64,000 bases of DNA from Lachnospiraceae bacterium (GCA_017399685.1 JAFQBM010000028.1:186001-250000), one strand, 5' to 3'. Shown: positions 10,388-19,110, counted from the stretch's first letter. A program made the numbers and translations. Notes: generated from the letters alone by a model not told the origin.

Positions 10388-10416
10388 AGAATATCATTAA
10401 ATTGTGAGTTTGTCAA
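10388..10416 (-). promoter_or_regulatory. Promoter of the maltodextrin operon
   Basis: Sigma-A type promoter on the minus strand: TTGACA at 10411-10416, a 17-bp spacer, and TATTCT at 10388-10393. Transcription would start near 10381, giving a leader of about 75 nt before malE. Confidence 0.8.
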
Positions 10417-10435
10417 CAGAATTATGCAACTCTGT

Positions 10436-10449
10436 TGTGAAAATTCACA
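10436..10449. promoter_or_regulatory. Operator-like palindrome upstream of malE promoter
   Basis: Perfect 14-bp palindrome TGTGAAAATTCACA, centred about 60 bp upstream of the predicted transcription start. Next to it, CAACAGA and TCTGTTG (about 10414-10437) form a second dyad that overlaps the -35 box. The positions suit an activator and/or LacI-family repressor of maltodextrin genes. No regulator gene is in the window. Confidence 0.5.
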
Positions 10450-10596
10450 TTTGATTCTAAAAAAACGAATCTTTTATTGTGCTAAATCACTACGTATGCA
10501 TTGTCTCTTCTCAGCTCGCTCACAACTATTAGTGATTATAGTACATTTTTTAGTATGTGTCAATTATTTATTTTATATTCCTACTATTTTATCGTC

Positions 10597-10631
10597 AAAA
10601 TAACGGATAAATATCATTTATCCGTTATTTT
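10597..10631 (-). terminator. Terminator after purL
   Basis: Perfect 16-bp stem (AAAATAACGGATAAAT and its complement) with a three-base loop, 58 bp beyond the purL stop. The T-rich end lies inside the stem. It isolates purL from the maltodextrin operon on the same strand. Confidence 0.85.
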
Positions 10632-10688
10632 TATTGTCACATTATACCGACATTATGATAAAAAAGTAATTTTTCAAGGTGATTTTTC

Positions 10689-13600
10689 CTATTTAAAGTA
10701 TTCCACACCTGATTCAAAAATACCCTGATTTTGTTCTCCATAGATATTAACAGCAACCATATCCCCTCTTCTTTCAGAATGAGCCATTTTTCCTAGTACT
10801 CTTCCATCAGGGCTGGTGATACCTTCAATTGCCATATAAGAACCATTGATATTATATGCTTCGTCCATAGTTGGATTTCCTTCTGCATCCACATACATCG
10901 TAGCAATTTGTCCATTCCGGGCCAGCCTATTAAGCCATTCTTTATTTGCAACAAATCTTCCTTCACCATGAGATGCAGGTACAGAATATACTTTACCCAA
11001 TTCTGCTTTTTGCAGCCATGGAGATTTATTGGTAACTACTTTTGTATATACCATCTTTGACTGGTGACGACCAATACTGTTCATTGTAAGAGTTGGTGAA
11101 TCTTCTTTTTGCTCTACGATTTCTCCATATGGTACTAAGCCTAATTTAATAATTGCCTGGAAACCATTACAGATACCGAGTGCTAATCCATCTCTTTCGT
11201 TTAATAATTTCATTACTTCTTCCTTAATTTTTTCATTACGGAATGCAGTTGCAATAAATTTACCAGAACCATCCGGTTCATCACCTGCTGAGAATCCACC
11301 TGGGAACATAATAATCTGTGCGTCTTTGAGTCCATTTGCAAAAGCATCTACTGATTCTCTGATGCCTGCTTCTGTCATATTACGGAACACAACAGTTTCT
11401 ACTTTTGCTCCGGCAGCTTCAAATGCCTTTGCAGAATCGTATTCACAGTTTGTACCAGGGAATACAGGAATAAATACTTTTGGTACTGCTACTTTATTCT
11501 TACAAATGTAAATATCCTTTGTATCGTAAAGAGCAACTTCAATTTTTTCTTCCTTCACATCAGATACAGTCGGGAATACATCTTCCAACTTTTCTGTCCA
11601 TGCCTTAACTGCCTCTTCAATTTCAAGTTTCATATCTTGATAAATAAACTGAGGTTCCTCTATCGTATCACCAATTACAGTATATGGAACTTTTAATGAA
11701 TCAAGAACTTCTGATTTTACTTCTAAAATAATAGAAGTATAATCTTTTGCAGTTAATTCTTCTTTTGATAAAGAATCACTAAGCTTCACACCAATCTTGT
11801 TACCAAATGCCATTTTGCTGACAGCTTCAATGATTCCGCCAAAACCTACAACATAGGAAGATAATATTTTCTTTTCTTTGATATCTTCAAATAATTTTCC
11901 ATAAACACTTAAGACATCTTCATAAGAAGGAATATCATATTCGTTCTTTTTCACATCTACCTTAATTAACTTATTACCAGCAGATTTTAATTCACTTGTA
12001 ACAACATTTTTGCCTTCTGCAACATTTACTGCAAAAGAAACTAATGTAGGAGGAACATCAATATCATTAAAGGTTCCTGACATACTATCCTTTCCACCGA
12101 TAGATGGAAGTCCTAATCCCATTTGAGCATCATATGCACCAAGAAGTGCACTTAATGGTTCACCCCAACGTTTTTCATCACTTCCAAGGCGTTTGAAATA
12201 TTCCTGGAATGTAAAACGAATTTTAGTGACATCACCACCGGCTGCTGCAATTTTAGCAACAGAGTTAAGTACTGCATAAACAGAACCATGATATGGACTC
12301 CAACTTGATAAATATGGGTCAAATCCATAACTCATCATGGTAACTGTGTCTGTCTTTCCTTTTAATACCGGTAATTTTGCAATCATAGTCTGAATTGGAG
12401 TCAGCTGATACTTACCACCATATGGCATGGTAACCGTACCTGCACCAATAGAACTATCAAACATTTCAACCAGACCTTTTTGTGAACATACATTTAAATC
12501 ACTTAAGGTATCCAGCCATAATTTCTTTACATCTGTTTCTTTTGTTGTTGCTTTAAAGTAGTTTTGTTTTTCATCTGGCATAGTAACAACAACATCTGTT
12601 TCCTGATGTGCACCATTTGTATCTAAGAAAGCTCTTGAAATATTTACGATTTCTTTGTCTCTCCAAATCATTACTAATCTAGGTTCTTTTGTTACTTCTG
12701 CTACCACAAGGGCTTCTAAGTTCTCTTCTTCTGCATAACGAAGCATGGTGTCTACATCTTTCGGGTCAACTACCACAGCCATACGTTCCTGAGATTCAGA
12801 AATTGCTAATTCTGTTCCATCCAGACCTGCATACTTCTTTGGCACCTTATCCAAATAAATATGTAAACCATCTGCTAATTCACCAATAGCAACAGATACA
12901 CCGCCTGCACCGAAATCGTTACATTTTTTAATTAATGAAGCTACTTCTTCTCTTCTGAACAAACGTTGAATTTTTCTTTCTGTTGGCGGATTTCCTTTTT
13001 GTACTTCTGCACCACAGGTTTCAATGGAAGCTTCTGTATGTGCTTTAGAGGAACCAGTAGCACCGCCACAGCCATCTCGTCCGGTACGTCCACCAAGTAA
13101 TATAATCATATCTCCTGGGTCAGAATTTAATCTTTTTACACATCTTCTAGGAGCAGCTCCCATAACCGCACCGATTTCCATTCGTTTTGCAACATAATCC
13201 GGATGATAAACTTCATTTACCAAACCAGTTGCCAAACCAATCTGGTTACCATAAGAACTATAACCATGTGCCGCTCCGGTTACAATCTTTCTTTGTGGTA
13301 ATTTTCCCTTTAATGTCTGGTCTAAAGACTTTGTAGGGTCTGCAGCACCGGTTACACGCATTGCCTGATATACATAAGAACGACCTGACAATGGATCACG
13401 AATTGCTCCTCCGAGACAGGTAGCAGCTCCACCAAATGGTTCAATTTCTGTTGGGTGGTTATGAGTTTCATTCTTGAAACTTACCAGCCATTCTTCTTCC
13501 ACTCCATCAATTTCCACTGGTACCACGATAGAACATGCGTTGATTTCGTCTGACACTTCCATGTCATCTAATTTTCCATCTTTCTTTAGCTTTTTCATCG

Positions 13601-14441
13601 CCATCAATGCAATATCCATAAGACATACGAACTTATCATCTCTGCCTTTATATAGTTCTTCTTTATTTGATAAATAACTTTCGTAAGTTTCTTCCATGAT
13701 TTTTTTGTAAAAACCATCTTCAAAAGTAACATTCTTTAATTCTGTGGAGAAGGTTGTATGTCTACAGTGATCGGACCAATAGGTATCTAAAACACGAATT
13801 TCTGTCATGGAAGGATCTCTTTGTTCTTCTTTGTTAAAGTAATTTTGAATGTGTAGGAAATCCTTAAAAGTCATAGCAAGTCCTAAAGAATCATATAATT
13901 CTTTTAACTGTGCCTCCGGCATATCTTTAAATCCATCAAAAATCAAAACATCATCCGGCTCTTTAAAATCACTTACCAACGTTTCTGGTTTTTCTTCTTT
14001 TGCTTGTCTGGAATCTACCGGATTGATACAATAAGCCTTAATTCTCTCTACATCATCCTGGCTCATGTTTCCTTTTAACACATATGTGGTAGCAGTTTTT
14101 ATTACCGGCTCTTCTTTTTCATTCAATAACTTAACACATTGTTCTGCCGAATCAGCACGTTGATCAAACTGTCCAGGCAGGTATTCTACTGAAAATACGA
14201 CTTCATCTTCTGAAACCGATATTTCCTCTTCGTACAAAATATCTATCGGTGGTTCACTGAATACAGTTCCCAACGCTTTTTTATAGGTTTCATCTGAAAG
14301 ATTCTCAATATCATAGCGAACTAATACTCTCGCTTCTTTCACATCAATTCCTAAATAACTCTTTACTTCTTCTAGTAATTCTTTTGCTTTTACAACATAG
14401 TCTGTTTTCTTTTCCACGTAAATACGCTTTACATTGCTCAT
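10689..14441 (-). CDS. purL: Phosphoribosylformylglycinamidine synthase, single-chain
   Basis: Fourth step of de novo purine synthesis: FGAR plus glutamine and ATP give FGAM. This is the large single-chain form (1250 residues) with synthetase and glutaminase on one polypeptide. The N-terminal PurS-like region comes first. It is followed by the substrate/ATP domains (DTYWSDHCRHTTF near 225, ETHNHPTEIEPFGGAATCLGG near 330) and a C-terminal class I amidotransferase with GGFSAGDEPDGSGK and the nucleophile Cys in ALGICNGFQ. Start ATG follows CGGAGG. It appears monocistronic, with its own promoter and terminator and no other pur genes beside it. I saw no purine riboswitch in the ~165-bp upstream gap. 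Confidence 0.96.
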   Translation of the reverse strand: MSNVKRIYVEKKTDYVVKAKELLEEVKSYLGIDVKEARVLVRYDIENLSDETYKKALGTVFSEPPIDILYEEEISVSEDEVVFSVEYLPGQFDQRADSAEQCVKLLNEKEEPVIKTATTYVLKGNMSQDDVERIKAYCINPVDSRQAKEEKPETLVSDFKEPDDVLIFDGFKDMPEAQLKELYDSLGLAMTFKDFLHIQNYFNKEEQRDPSMTEIRVLDTYWSDHCRHTTFSTELKNVTFEDGFYKKIMEETYESYLSNKEELYKGRDDKFVCLMDIALMAMKKLKKDGKLDDMEVSDEINACSIVVPVEIDGVEEEWLVSFKNETHNHPTEIEPFGGAATCLGGAIRDPLSGRSYVYQAMRVTGAADPTKSLDQTLKGKLPQRKIVTGAAHGYSSYGNQIGLATGLVNEVYHPDYVAKRMEIGAVMGAAPRRCVKRLNSDPGDMIILLGGRTGRDGCGGATGSSKAHTEASIETCGAEVQKGNPPTERKIQRLFRREEVASLIKKCNDFGAGGVSVAIGELADGLHIYLDKVPKKYAGLDGTELAISESQERMAVVVDPKDVDTMLRYAEEENLEALVVAEVTKEPRLVMIWRDKEIVNISRAFLDTNGAHQETDVVVTMPDEKQNYFKATTKETDVKKLWLDTLSDLNVCSQKGLVEMFDSSIGAGTVTMPYGGKYQLTPIQTMIAKLPVLKGKTDTVTMMSYGFDPYLSSWSPYHGSVYAVLNSVAKIAAAGGDVTKIRFTFQEYFKRLGSDEKRWGEPLSALLGAYDAQMGLGLPSIGGKDSMSGTFNDIDVPPTLVSFAVNVAEGKNVVTSELKSAGNKLIKVDVKKNEYDIPSYEDVLSVYGKLFEDIKEKKILSSYVVGFGGIIEAVSKMAFGNKIGVKLSDSLSKEELTAKDYTSIILEVKSEVLDSLKVPYTVIGDTIEEPQFIYQDMKLEIEEAVKAWTEKLEDVFPTVSDVKEEKIEVALYDTKDIYICKNKVAVPKVFIPVFPGTNCEYDSAKAFEAAGAKVETVVFRNMTEAGIRESVDAFANGLKDAQIIMFPGGFSAGDEPDGSGKFIATAFRNEKIKEEVMKLLNERDGLALGICNGFQAIIKLGLVPYGEIVEQKEDSPTLTMNSIGRHQSKMVYTKVVTNKSPWLQKAELGKVYSVPASHGEGRFVANKEWLNRLARNGQIATMYVDAEGNPTMDEAYNINGSYMAIEGITSPDGRVLGKMAHSERRGDMVAVNIYGEQNQGIFESGVEYFK

Positions 14442-14506
14442 AACTAACCTCCGTAAGTTGTTTTTTGCATCTTATAAATATGTTATGAAATGAAGATAGC
14501 ATTTTT

Positions 14507-14535
14507 ATGATACTACGAAAAAAGAAAAAAGTAAA
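14507..14535 (-). promoter_or_regulatory. Promoter of purL
   Basis: TTTACT at 14530-14535, a 17-bp spacer and TATCAT at 14507-14512 on the minus strand, about 65 bp upstream of the purL ATG. Confidence 0.6.
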
Positions 14536-14577
14536 TTAATTTTGTAATCTTTTCTCTATTTTAGGTTTCTTTCATCA

Positions 14578-14604
14578 AAAAAAGACGCCAAAAGCGTCTT
14601 TTTT
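14578..14604 (-). terminator. Terminator after cheY
   Basis: AAAAAAGACGC / GCGTCTTTTTT stem of 11 bp with a five-base loop, starting 6 bp past the cheY stop. A classic intrinsic terminator with a T tract in the minus-strand transcript. Confidence 0.92.
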
Positions 14605-14609
14605 AGTCA

Positions 14610-14969
14610 TTAACCAATAATCTTTTCTACAATCGCCACCAGTTTTTCAGGTTCAAATGGCTTTGGTATAAATTCATCCGCACCAAACTTAACCGCTTCT
14701 ACCATCTTAGTCTTTTGACCAGCTGCGGTAACCATAATAGCCTTGGAATTTGGATGACTTTCTTTTATTTTCTGAAGAGCTCCGATACCATCCAAAACCG
14801 GCATGGTAATATCCAATGTTACTAAATCCGGATTTAATTCATCAAATAACTTAGCACCTTCTTCACCATTTGCAGCTTCTCCCACAATCGTATGTCCTGC
14901 TGACTCTAAAATACTTCTTAAAATCTTTCTTGATGTTCTTGAATCATCGACAATTAAAATATTCGCCAT
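14610..14969 (-). CDS. cheY: CheY-like single-domain response regulator
   Basis: Receiver-only protein of 119 residues. All receiver residues are present: Asp8 and Asp9 (VDDS) for Mg2+, phospho-acceptor Asp53 (LDITMP), Thr81 (VTAAG) and Lys103 (PKPF). There is no output domain, so it most likely signals by protein contact, as CheY does with the flagellar switch. It lies 92 bp after a CheX-type phosphatase gene on the same strand. The pair therefore looks like a phospho-CheY and its phosphatase. Another stand-alone receiver role is possible, since several such proteins occur in motile Clostridia. Confidence 0.88.
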   Translation of the reverse strand: MANILIVDDSRTSRKILRSILESAGHTIVGEAANGEEGAKLFDELNPDLVTLDITMPVLDGIGALQKIKESHPNSKAIMVTAAGQKTKMVEAVKFGADEFIPKPFEPEKLVAIVEKIIG

Positions 14970-15061
14970 TTATATTCCCTATGCTGCTATTACTCATATA
15001 ACCATAATCAAATAGTCGCATTTTTCCTTTCTAATATTTTCTTTCTCTTATATGTTCTTCC

Positions 15062-15949
15062 CTACTCAACGACTACCTTCTCGTCCAAAGAAAGAACCAA
15101 TTCTACCTTCTTTCCTGATAAGAAAATCGGTAAAATATATAGTTTATTAGATCGAATCGTTTGTACATCCATGGCCATCATCGGAGGATGCATATCGATA
15201 TTTATTTCCTGTTCACTTAAGCTGGAAGCAAACAGACCATTGGTAGTATTAATAAATTCACAAATAGAATCCAGTACATCTTCATCTACTTCTTCAAAAT
15301 CTTCTTTTGCAAATTGAGAACCGATGTGAACCAATCCATCCTGTTCTCCCACAAAACCAACGAATAAATCATGGTCACCAAACATACTCTGGCAAGCTGC
15401 TTTATCTATGTTGATTTCATCTTTTATGTACAATTCTTCCATTCTTATCTCAGTATCAATAAAACGATTCAAGTTACGAACCATTAAAGATAAATAATCT
15501 TTTGTTAAACCTTGTGCTTCTTTTGAAAATAGAGGAACCACTCTGTCAAGATCACTGCTCTTTAAATCTTCTAACTCTTCCTCTGTATATCCGCAAGCAT
15601 TCTTAAAGTCTTCCAAATACTTATTCAACTGGTTCATATCCATAAGACCTTCTTCTGTTATGGTTTGTACGAATTGTAGATAAGCATCTCCTTGTTTCTT
15701 CAACAGTTCTCCAACCTGTTCTTCCGTTAAATAGCCCTTCGTTACGGCTATATCTCCAAAACGTTTATCCATTAACGTTTGCAATGTATTTACTTCATCT
15801 GCCTGTGCCTGAGTCATTAATTTTGTCTCAACAGCCAACAAACCCAGCTTAACTCTGGCACTTTTTTGTTTTTCCATCACGCTGTCACATTCTTCTTTGG
15901 TGATAACATTCTGTTCTACTAAATATTTTCCAAAATATAATCCAAACAT
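15062..15949 (-). CDS. CheX-type chemotaxis phosphatase with MshEN-like repeats
   Basis: 295 residues in two parts. Residues 1-115 are tandem repeats with a period of exactly 29: Gly7/Gly36/Gly65, Thr17/Thr46/Thr75 and Gln28/Gln57/Gln86 line up. A fourth degenerate copy follows at 93-115. The repeat pattern (hydrophobic-G-x2-hydrophobic ... T ... Q) resembles the MshEN/GspE-II N-terminal motif, which binds cyclic di-GMP in type II/IV secretion ATPases. Residues ~150-290 are a CheC/CheX/FliY phosphatase domain carrying the ExxN motif (Glu231, Asn234) followed by Gly238. It precedes cheY, its likely substrate. The c-di-GMP link is inference. Start ATG follows AAGGAGG. Confidence 0.75.
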   Translation of the reverse strand: MFGLYFGKYLVEQNVITKEECDSVMEKQKSARVKLGLLAVETKLMTQAQADEVNTLQTLMDKRFGDIAVTKGYLTEEQVGELLKKQGDAYLQFVQTITEEGLMDMNQLNKYLEDFKNACGYTEEELEDLKSSDLDRVVPLFSKEAQGLTKDYLSLMVRNLNRFIDTEIRMEELYIKDEINIDKAACQSMFGDHDLFVGFVGEQDGLVHIGSQFAKEDFEEVDEDVLDSICEFINTTNGLFASSLSEQEINIDMHPPMMAMDVQTIRSNKLYILPIFLSGKKVELVLSLDEKVVVE

Positions 15950-15982
15950 ATCGTTCCTCCTTGTTCCACACTTCTAAGAATA

Positions 15983-16011
15983 ATTATAGCTTTATTTTCG
16001 AATAATTGCAA
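15983..16011 (-). promoter_or_regulatory. Promoter of cheX-like/cheY operon
   Basis: TTGCAA at 16006-16011, 17-bp spacer, TATAAT at 15983-15988 on the minus strand, about 35-60 bp before the cheX-like start. Confidence 0.75.
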
Positions 16012-16096
16012 CCTATTTTCAAACATTTGTCATAATTATTCGTGACTTTGAATAAATTATAAAAAGGACAATGATGATAGGAAAAGAGGTTTGCTT

Positions 16097-16525
16097 ATGA
16101 ATAAATCAACAAAAATCGTGGTTTTACGCGGGCGTGAACTTATGTATACCGGAATCTTTGTGGTACTTGGAATTATCTTAATTCTGCTTTTAATTCTCAT
16201 GTTTTTCCCGAAATCCTCCAAAGAAGAAAATACCACAAAATATAATCCCGGAATTTATACTTCTACTCTTACATTAGGGGATTCTACCTTAAACGTGGAA
16301 GTAACCGTGGATGAAAATCACATTAAGCAGGTAAATCTGGTAAATATAGATGAGAGCATCACCACCATGTATCCCCTATTAACACCAACCTTAGAAGAAA
16401 TCAACGAAAAACTAAGTACAACGGATAATCTTGACGATCTAGGAACTTCGCAAAATCAATATACAAACATATTATTGATTCAATCCATAAAAAACGCAGC
16501 CAAGAAAGCTGAAATAAAAGAATAA
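16097..16525 (+). CDS. Small single-pass membrane protein, function unknown
   Basis: 142 residues: a short basic N-terminus (MNKSTKIVVLRGRELMYTG), one membrane helix (IFVVLGIILILLLILMFF) and an extracytoplasmic domain of about 95 residues. That domain has the pattern GIYTSTLTLGDSTLNVEVTV..., which recalls the FMN-binding (FMN_bind) fold seen in secreted Clostridial proteins, but the match is weak. I do not assign a function. The ATG at 16097 has AAAGAGG seven bases upstream; the TTG at 16091 is too close to it. It is divergent from cheX and has its own terminator. Confidence 0.75.
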   Translation: MNKSTKIVVLRGRELMYTGIFVVLGIILILLLILMFFPKSSKEENTTKYNPGIYTSTLTLGDSTLNVEVTVDENHIKQVNLVNIDESITTMYPLLTPTLEEINEKLSTTDNLDDLGTSQNQYTNILLIQSIKNAAKKAEIKE

Positions 16526-16562
16526 ATCCAGATTATCCAACACTCGAATTAAAAAAATGTTA

Positions 16563-16582
16563 CAGGTTTACAAGATGCGTGA
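16563..16582 (-). repeat. 3'-UTR repeat motif, copy 1 (degenerate)
   Basis: In the sense of the upstream gene it reads CAGGTTTACAAGATGCGTGA, starting 38 nt after the stop at 16525. It resembles three other copies (19.9, 30.5 and 46.9 kb) but is shorter by three bases in the middle. Confidence 0.4.
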
Positions 16583-16623
16583 GGAAGCATCACCCATAAT
16601 CAAATAAATCCCAAAAAGACAAA

Positions 16624-16648
16624 CACAGAGGTTTCACCCACCTCTGTG
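16624..16648. terminator. Bidirectional terminator between 16.1-kb gene and dapB
   Basis: CACAGAGGT / ACCTCTGTG stem of 9 bp with a seven-base loop. The plus side is followed by CATTCTTTTTT and the minus side by TTTGTCTTTTT, so it can serve both converging genes. Confidence 0.88.
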
Positions 16649-16657
16649 CATTCTTTT

Positions 16658-17413
16658 TTATCCTATTACATCCGACATATCATACATACCAGCTGGTTTA
16701 CCTGTTAAAAATTTAGCTGCGCTTACTGCACCTTTTGCAAAAATTGCTTTTGAATATGCGGTATGCTTAAATTCCACTACTTCATCCATACCGGCAAAAA
16801 TCACTTCATGTTCACCTACAATACTTCCGCCCCGTACTGCGCTAATGCCCATTTCCTTTTTGTCTCTTGCTTTTCTTTCCTTGCTTCGATCAAAAACATA
16901 TTCATATTCATTATCCATCGCATCATTGATAGAATCTGCTAAAGCCAACGCTGTACCGGATGGTGCATCCACCTTTAAATTATGGTGTTTTTCTACGATT
17001 TCAATATCAAATCCTGCCGGAGCTAAAGTTTTAGCCGCATCTTTTAAGAGTTTTAGTAGCATATTAATCCCCAAAGACATATTGGCAGATTTTAAAACTG
17101 CTACTTCTTTACTGGCAGCATAGACTTTTTCTAATTGTTCCTCTGACAATCCAGTCGTACATAATACTACCGGTATTTTCTTTTCTACAGAATACTCTAA
17201 AAGAGCATCCACTGCCTTCGCAGAAGCAAAGTCAATGATTACATCTGCAGTTTCCTTACATTCTGATAATGAAGCATATACCGGATAATCATTTTTTTGT
17301 TCTGTACAGATATCGATTCCGGCAACGATGGTACAATCTGTATCCTGTGCTACAATACCTGAAATTACCTGCCCCATTTTTCCGTTACATCCGTGCATTA
17401 TTACCTTTGTCAT
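16658..17413 (-). CDS. dapB: 4-hydroxy-tetrahydrodipicolinate reductase
   Basis: Second enzyme of the lysine/diaminopimelate branch, NAD(P)H-dependent, 251 residues. The N-terminal Rossmann motif is HGCNGKMGQ. The catalytic block VEKHHNLKVDAPSGTA is complete, with the His/Lys residues of the family. It starts 11 bp after dapA in the same transcript, under the lysine riboswitch upstream of dapA. The product feeds both lysine and cell-wall meso-diaminopimelate synthesis. Start ATG follows ATAGGAG. Confidence 0.96.
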   Translation of the reverse strand: MTKVIMHGCNGKMGQVISGIVAQDTDCTIVAGIDICTEQKNDYPVYASLSECKETADVIIDFASAKAVDALLEYSVEKKIPVVLCTTGLSEEQLEKVYAASKEVAVLKSANMSLGINMLLKLLKDAAKTLAPAGFDIEIVEKHHNLKVDAPSGTALALADSINDAMDNEYEYVFDRSKERKARDKKEMGISAVRGGSIVGEHEVIFAGMDEVVEFKHTAYSKAIFAKGAVSAAKFLTGKPAGMYDMSDVIG

Positions 17414-17424
17414 AAGTCAAACTC

Positions 17425-18318
17425 CTATTCTACCACTTTAATTCCAAGCTTCTTCATTTCCTCTGCTAATTTTGCTACATTCTGTGGTTCCATTTCTGTT
17501 AATGGCATTCTAAGCCCTCCAGCATTCATACCCATTAAATTCACTGCTTTCTTTACCGGAATAGGGTTTACTTCACAAAATAGTGCATCCACTAACTTTA
17601 TATACTTTAGCTGAAGTTTCAAACTTTCTTCTGTATCACCAGCTAAATATTTTGCAACTATATCATGGGTTTCTCTTGGTAATACATTGGCAAGTACAGA
17701 AATAACACCTTTTCCGCCAAGTGAAAGGATTGGTACGATTTGATCGTCATTTCCTGAATAAATATCAATACATCCATCTGCTAATGCTGCTAATTTTGCA
17801 ACCTGAGAAATATTACCACTTGCTTCTTTGATAGCTACAATCTGGTCTACGTTTTTTGCTAATGTTACAGCAGTTTCCGGAAGAATGTTACACCCCGTTC
17901 TTCCTGGTACATTATATAAAACCATAGGTAAATCTGCTGCTTTTGCAACTTCTGTAAAATGAGTAATCAAACCTTTTTGAGTCGCTTTGTTATAATAAGG
18001 AGTCACCACCAAAAGTCCATCTGCACCGTACTTTGCTGCTTCCTTCGATAAGTATACTGCAGTTTCTGTGGAATTAGAACCAGTACCTGCAATTACCGGT
18101 ACTCTCTTGTTTACATGTTCAATACAAACTTTAATGCATTCTAAATGTTCCTCATGAGATAACGTAGATGCCTCTCCGGTAGTCCCACAGATAATAATCG
18201 CATCTGTACCATTTTCAATCTGAAAATCAATTAATTTTCTTAATTGCTCATAATCTACTGATAAATCTTCCTTAAAAGGTGTAACAACCGCTACTCCTGA
18301 GCCTGTAAAAATTGCCAT
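17425..18318 (-). CDS. dapA: 4-hydroxy-tetrahydrodipicolinate synthase
   Basis: Condenses pyruvate with aspartate semialdehyde, the committed step towards lysine; 297 residues, TIM barrel. Key residues are visible: Thr in GTTGEA near 46-50, Tyr135 in YNVPGRTG, Arg140, and Schiff-base Lys164 in AIKEASGN. Start ATG follows AAGGGAGGAATTTA. It is the first gene of dapA-dapB, preceded by a lysine riboswitch with its own terminator, so expression should fall when lysine is plentiful. Confidence 0.97.
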   Translation of the reverse strand: MAIFTGSGVAVVTPFKEDLSVDYEQLRKLIDFQIENGTDAIIICGTTGEASTLSHEEHLECIKVCIEHVNKRVPVIAGTGSNSTETAVYLSKEAAKYGADGLLVVTPYYNKATQKGLITHFTEVAKAADLPMVLYNVPGRTGCNILPETAVTLAKNVDQIVAIKEASGNISQVAKLAALADGCIDIYSGNDDQIVPILSLGGKGVISVLANVLPRETHDIVAKYLAGDTEESLKLQLKYIKLVDALFCEVNPIPVKKAVNLMGMNAGGLRMPLTEMEPQNVAKLAEEMKKLGIKVVE

Positions 18319-18339
18319 ATTAAATTCCTCCCTTAAAAA

Positions 18340-18366
18340 AAATAAAAGGCCGACATACGCGCCGAC
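18340..18366 (-). terminator. Riboswitch-controlled terminator before dapA
   Basis: GGTCGGC and GTCGGCC pair (with G-U pairs) around a six-base loop, followed by TTTTATTTTTTTT on the minus strand. It lies between the lysine aptamer and the dapA ribosome binding site, as expected for the off-switch. Confidence 0.88.
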
Positions 18367-18392
18367 CTAGAACACTATTTCAATAGCAAATC

Positions 18393-18556
18393 TAAGTAGC
18401 ACTCCATCTTTCGATGACAGTTACATAGCTCTTAACTATGTACCCAGCAATGCATACGGCGAATATGCAAAACTTCGGCATCTTTTCCTTTCCTTCCACT
18501 TCCCTGATTCCGCCAATCTCTGTGGAAGTACTGATAAAAAATGCGCCTCTACTAAA
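18393..18556 (-). promoter_or_regulatory. Lysine riboswitch (L-box)
   Basis: Read on the minus strand, the ~164-nt element shows the L-box signatures in order: AGTAGAGGCGCA, GGAAGGAAAGGAAAAGATGCC, GCCGAAG, CTGGGTACATAG, CTGTCATCGAAAGATGGAG and GTGCTACT closing P1. It controls dapA-dapB through the terminator at 18340-18366. The signature match is strong, and the target genes agree with lysine sensing. Confidence 0.95.
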
Positions 18557-18573
18557 GTGATTTTATTAATTGA

Positions 18574-18602
18574 ATGGTATCACTACTATCTCCTATTGTC
18601 AA
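18574..18602 (-). promoter_or_regulatory. Promoter of the lysine riboswitch/dapAB
   Basis: TTGACA at 18597-18602, 17-bp spacer, TACCAT at 18574-18579 on the minus strand, ending just upstream of the aptamer. The 300-bp gap 18319-18618 is fully explained by this promoter, the aptamer and the terminator. Confidence 0.8.
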
Positions 18603-18618
18603 GTGATTTTTCCTTATA

Positions 18619-19110
18619 CTAATTTTCTTTTTCACTACACGATTCAATTTCATATACATTCTCTGCTATCTGGGCAATGGATTTAGGAATTTTCCTTCCT
18701 GTCAGCATAATTTCCAGCTCATTCGAAGGATATAACAAAAGTTCATACAACTGCGATTCTGAAATCACTTCCATATCTACCAATCCTAACACTTCATCCA
18801 AAATCAGCAAATCACATTCCGAAGTATCCATTACCTTACGAACATAATTCAGAGCATTGATAATTTTTATATTTTGTTCCTCTTTTTCTTCTTTTGTTAA
18901 ATCTTCATAATTCTTATTCCCGCTTTCGAAGGACAACACTTTTAATTCTGGTTCTAACCGTCCTATTATTTCCTGGTTATCATATAGTTTTCCTTTTAGA
19001 AAACTTACCAGAATCACCTGTTTTCCTTCACATATTTTTTTCACCGCATACCCCAAGGCAGCCAATGATTTTCCTTTTCCATTACCAAAATACACCTGAA
19101 TTTTACTCAT
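18619..19110 (-). CDS. CobO/BtuR-like P-loop ATPase
   Basis: 163 residues. The fold is that of corrinoid adenosyltransferases of the CobO/BtuR type: a P-loop GNGKGKSLAALG at 9-20 and a Walker B LLILDEV near 105. The family transfers the adenosyl group of ATP to cob(I)alamin. The usual GKGKTTAA P-loop is GKGKSLAA here, the protein is slightly short, and no cobalamin genes are near. I therefore call it CobO-like rather than proven CobO. It lies 30 bp after the SSB-like gene and is probably cotranscribed with it. Confidence 0.75.
   Translation of the reverse strand: MSKIQVYFGNGKGKSLAALGYAVKKICEGKQVILVSFLKGKLYDNQEIIGRLEPELKVLSFESGNKNYEDLTKEEKEEQNIKIINALNYVRKVMDTSECDLLILDEVLGLVDMEVISESQLYELLLYPSNELEIMLTGRKIPKSIAQIAENVYEIESCSEKEN

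Larger units (their letters stand above)
10305..10688. other. 384-bp gene-free interval: mal promoter side and purL terminator
   Basis: Contains the malE leader, promoter and palindromes (10305-10450) and the purL terminator (10597-10631). The 10450-10596 stretch is AT-rich, and I see no gene or conserved RNA structure in it. Short frames on the plus strand lack ribosome binding sites. Confidence 0.6.

Noticed and set aside
12689-13677. Plus-strand frames inside purL
   Set aside because: Antisense to a complete purL with clear family motifs.
18340-18556. T-box leader before dapA
   Set aside because: No T-box sequence is present; the lysine L-box segments are all there in order.
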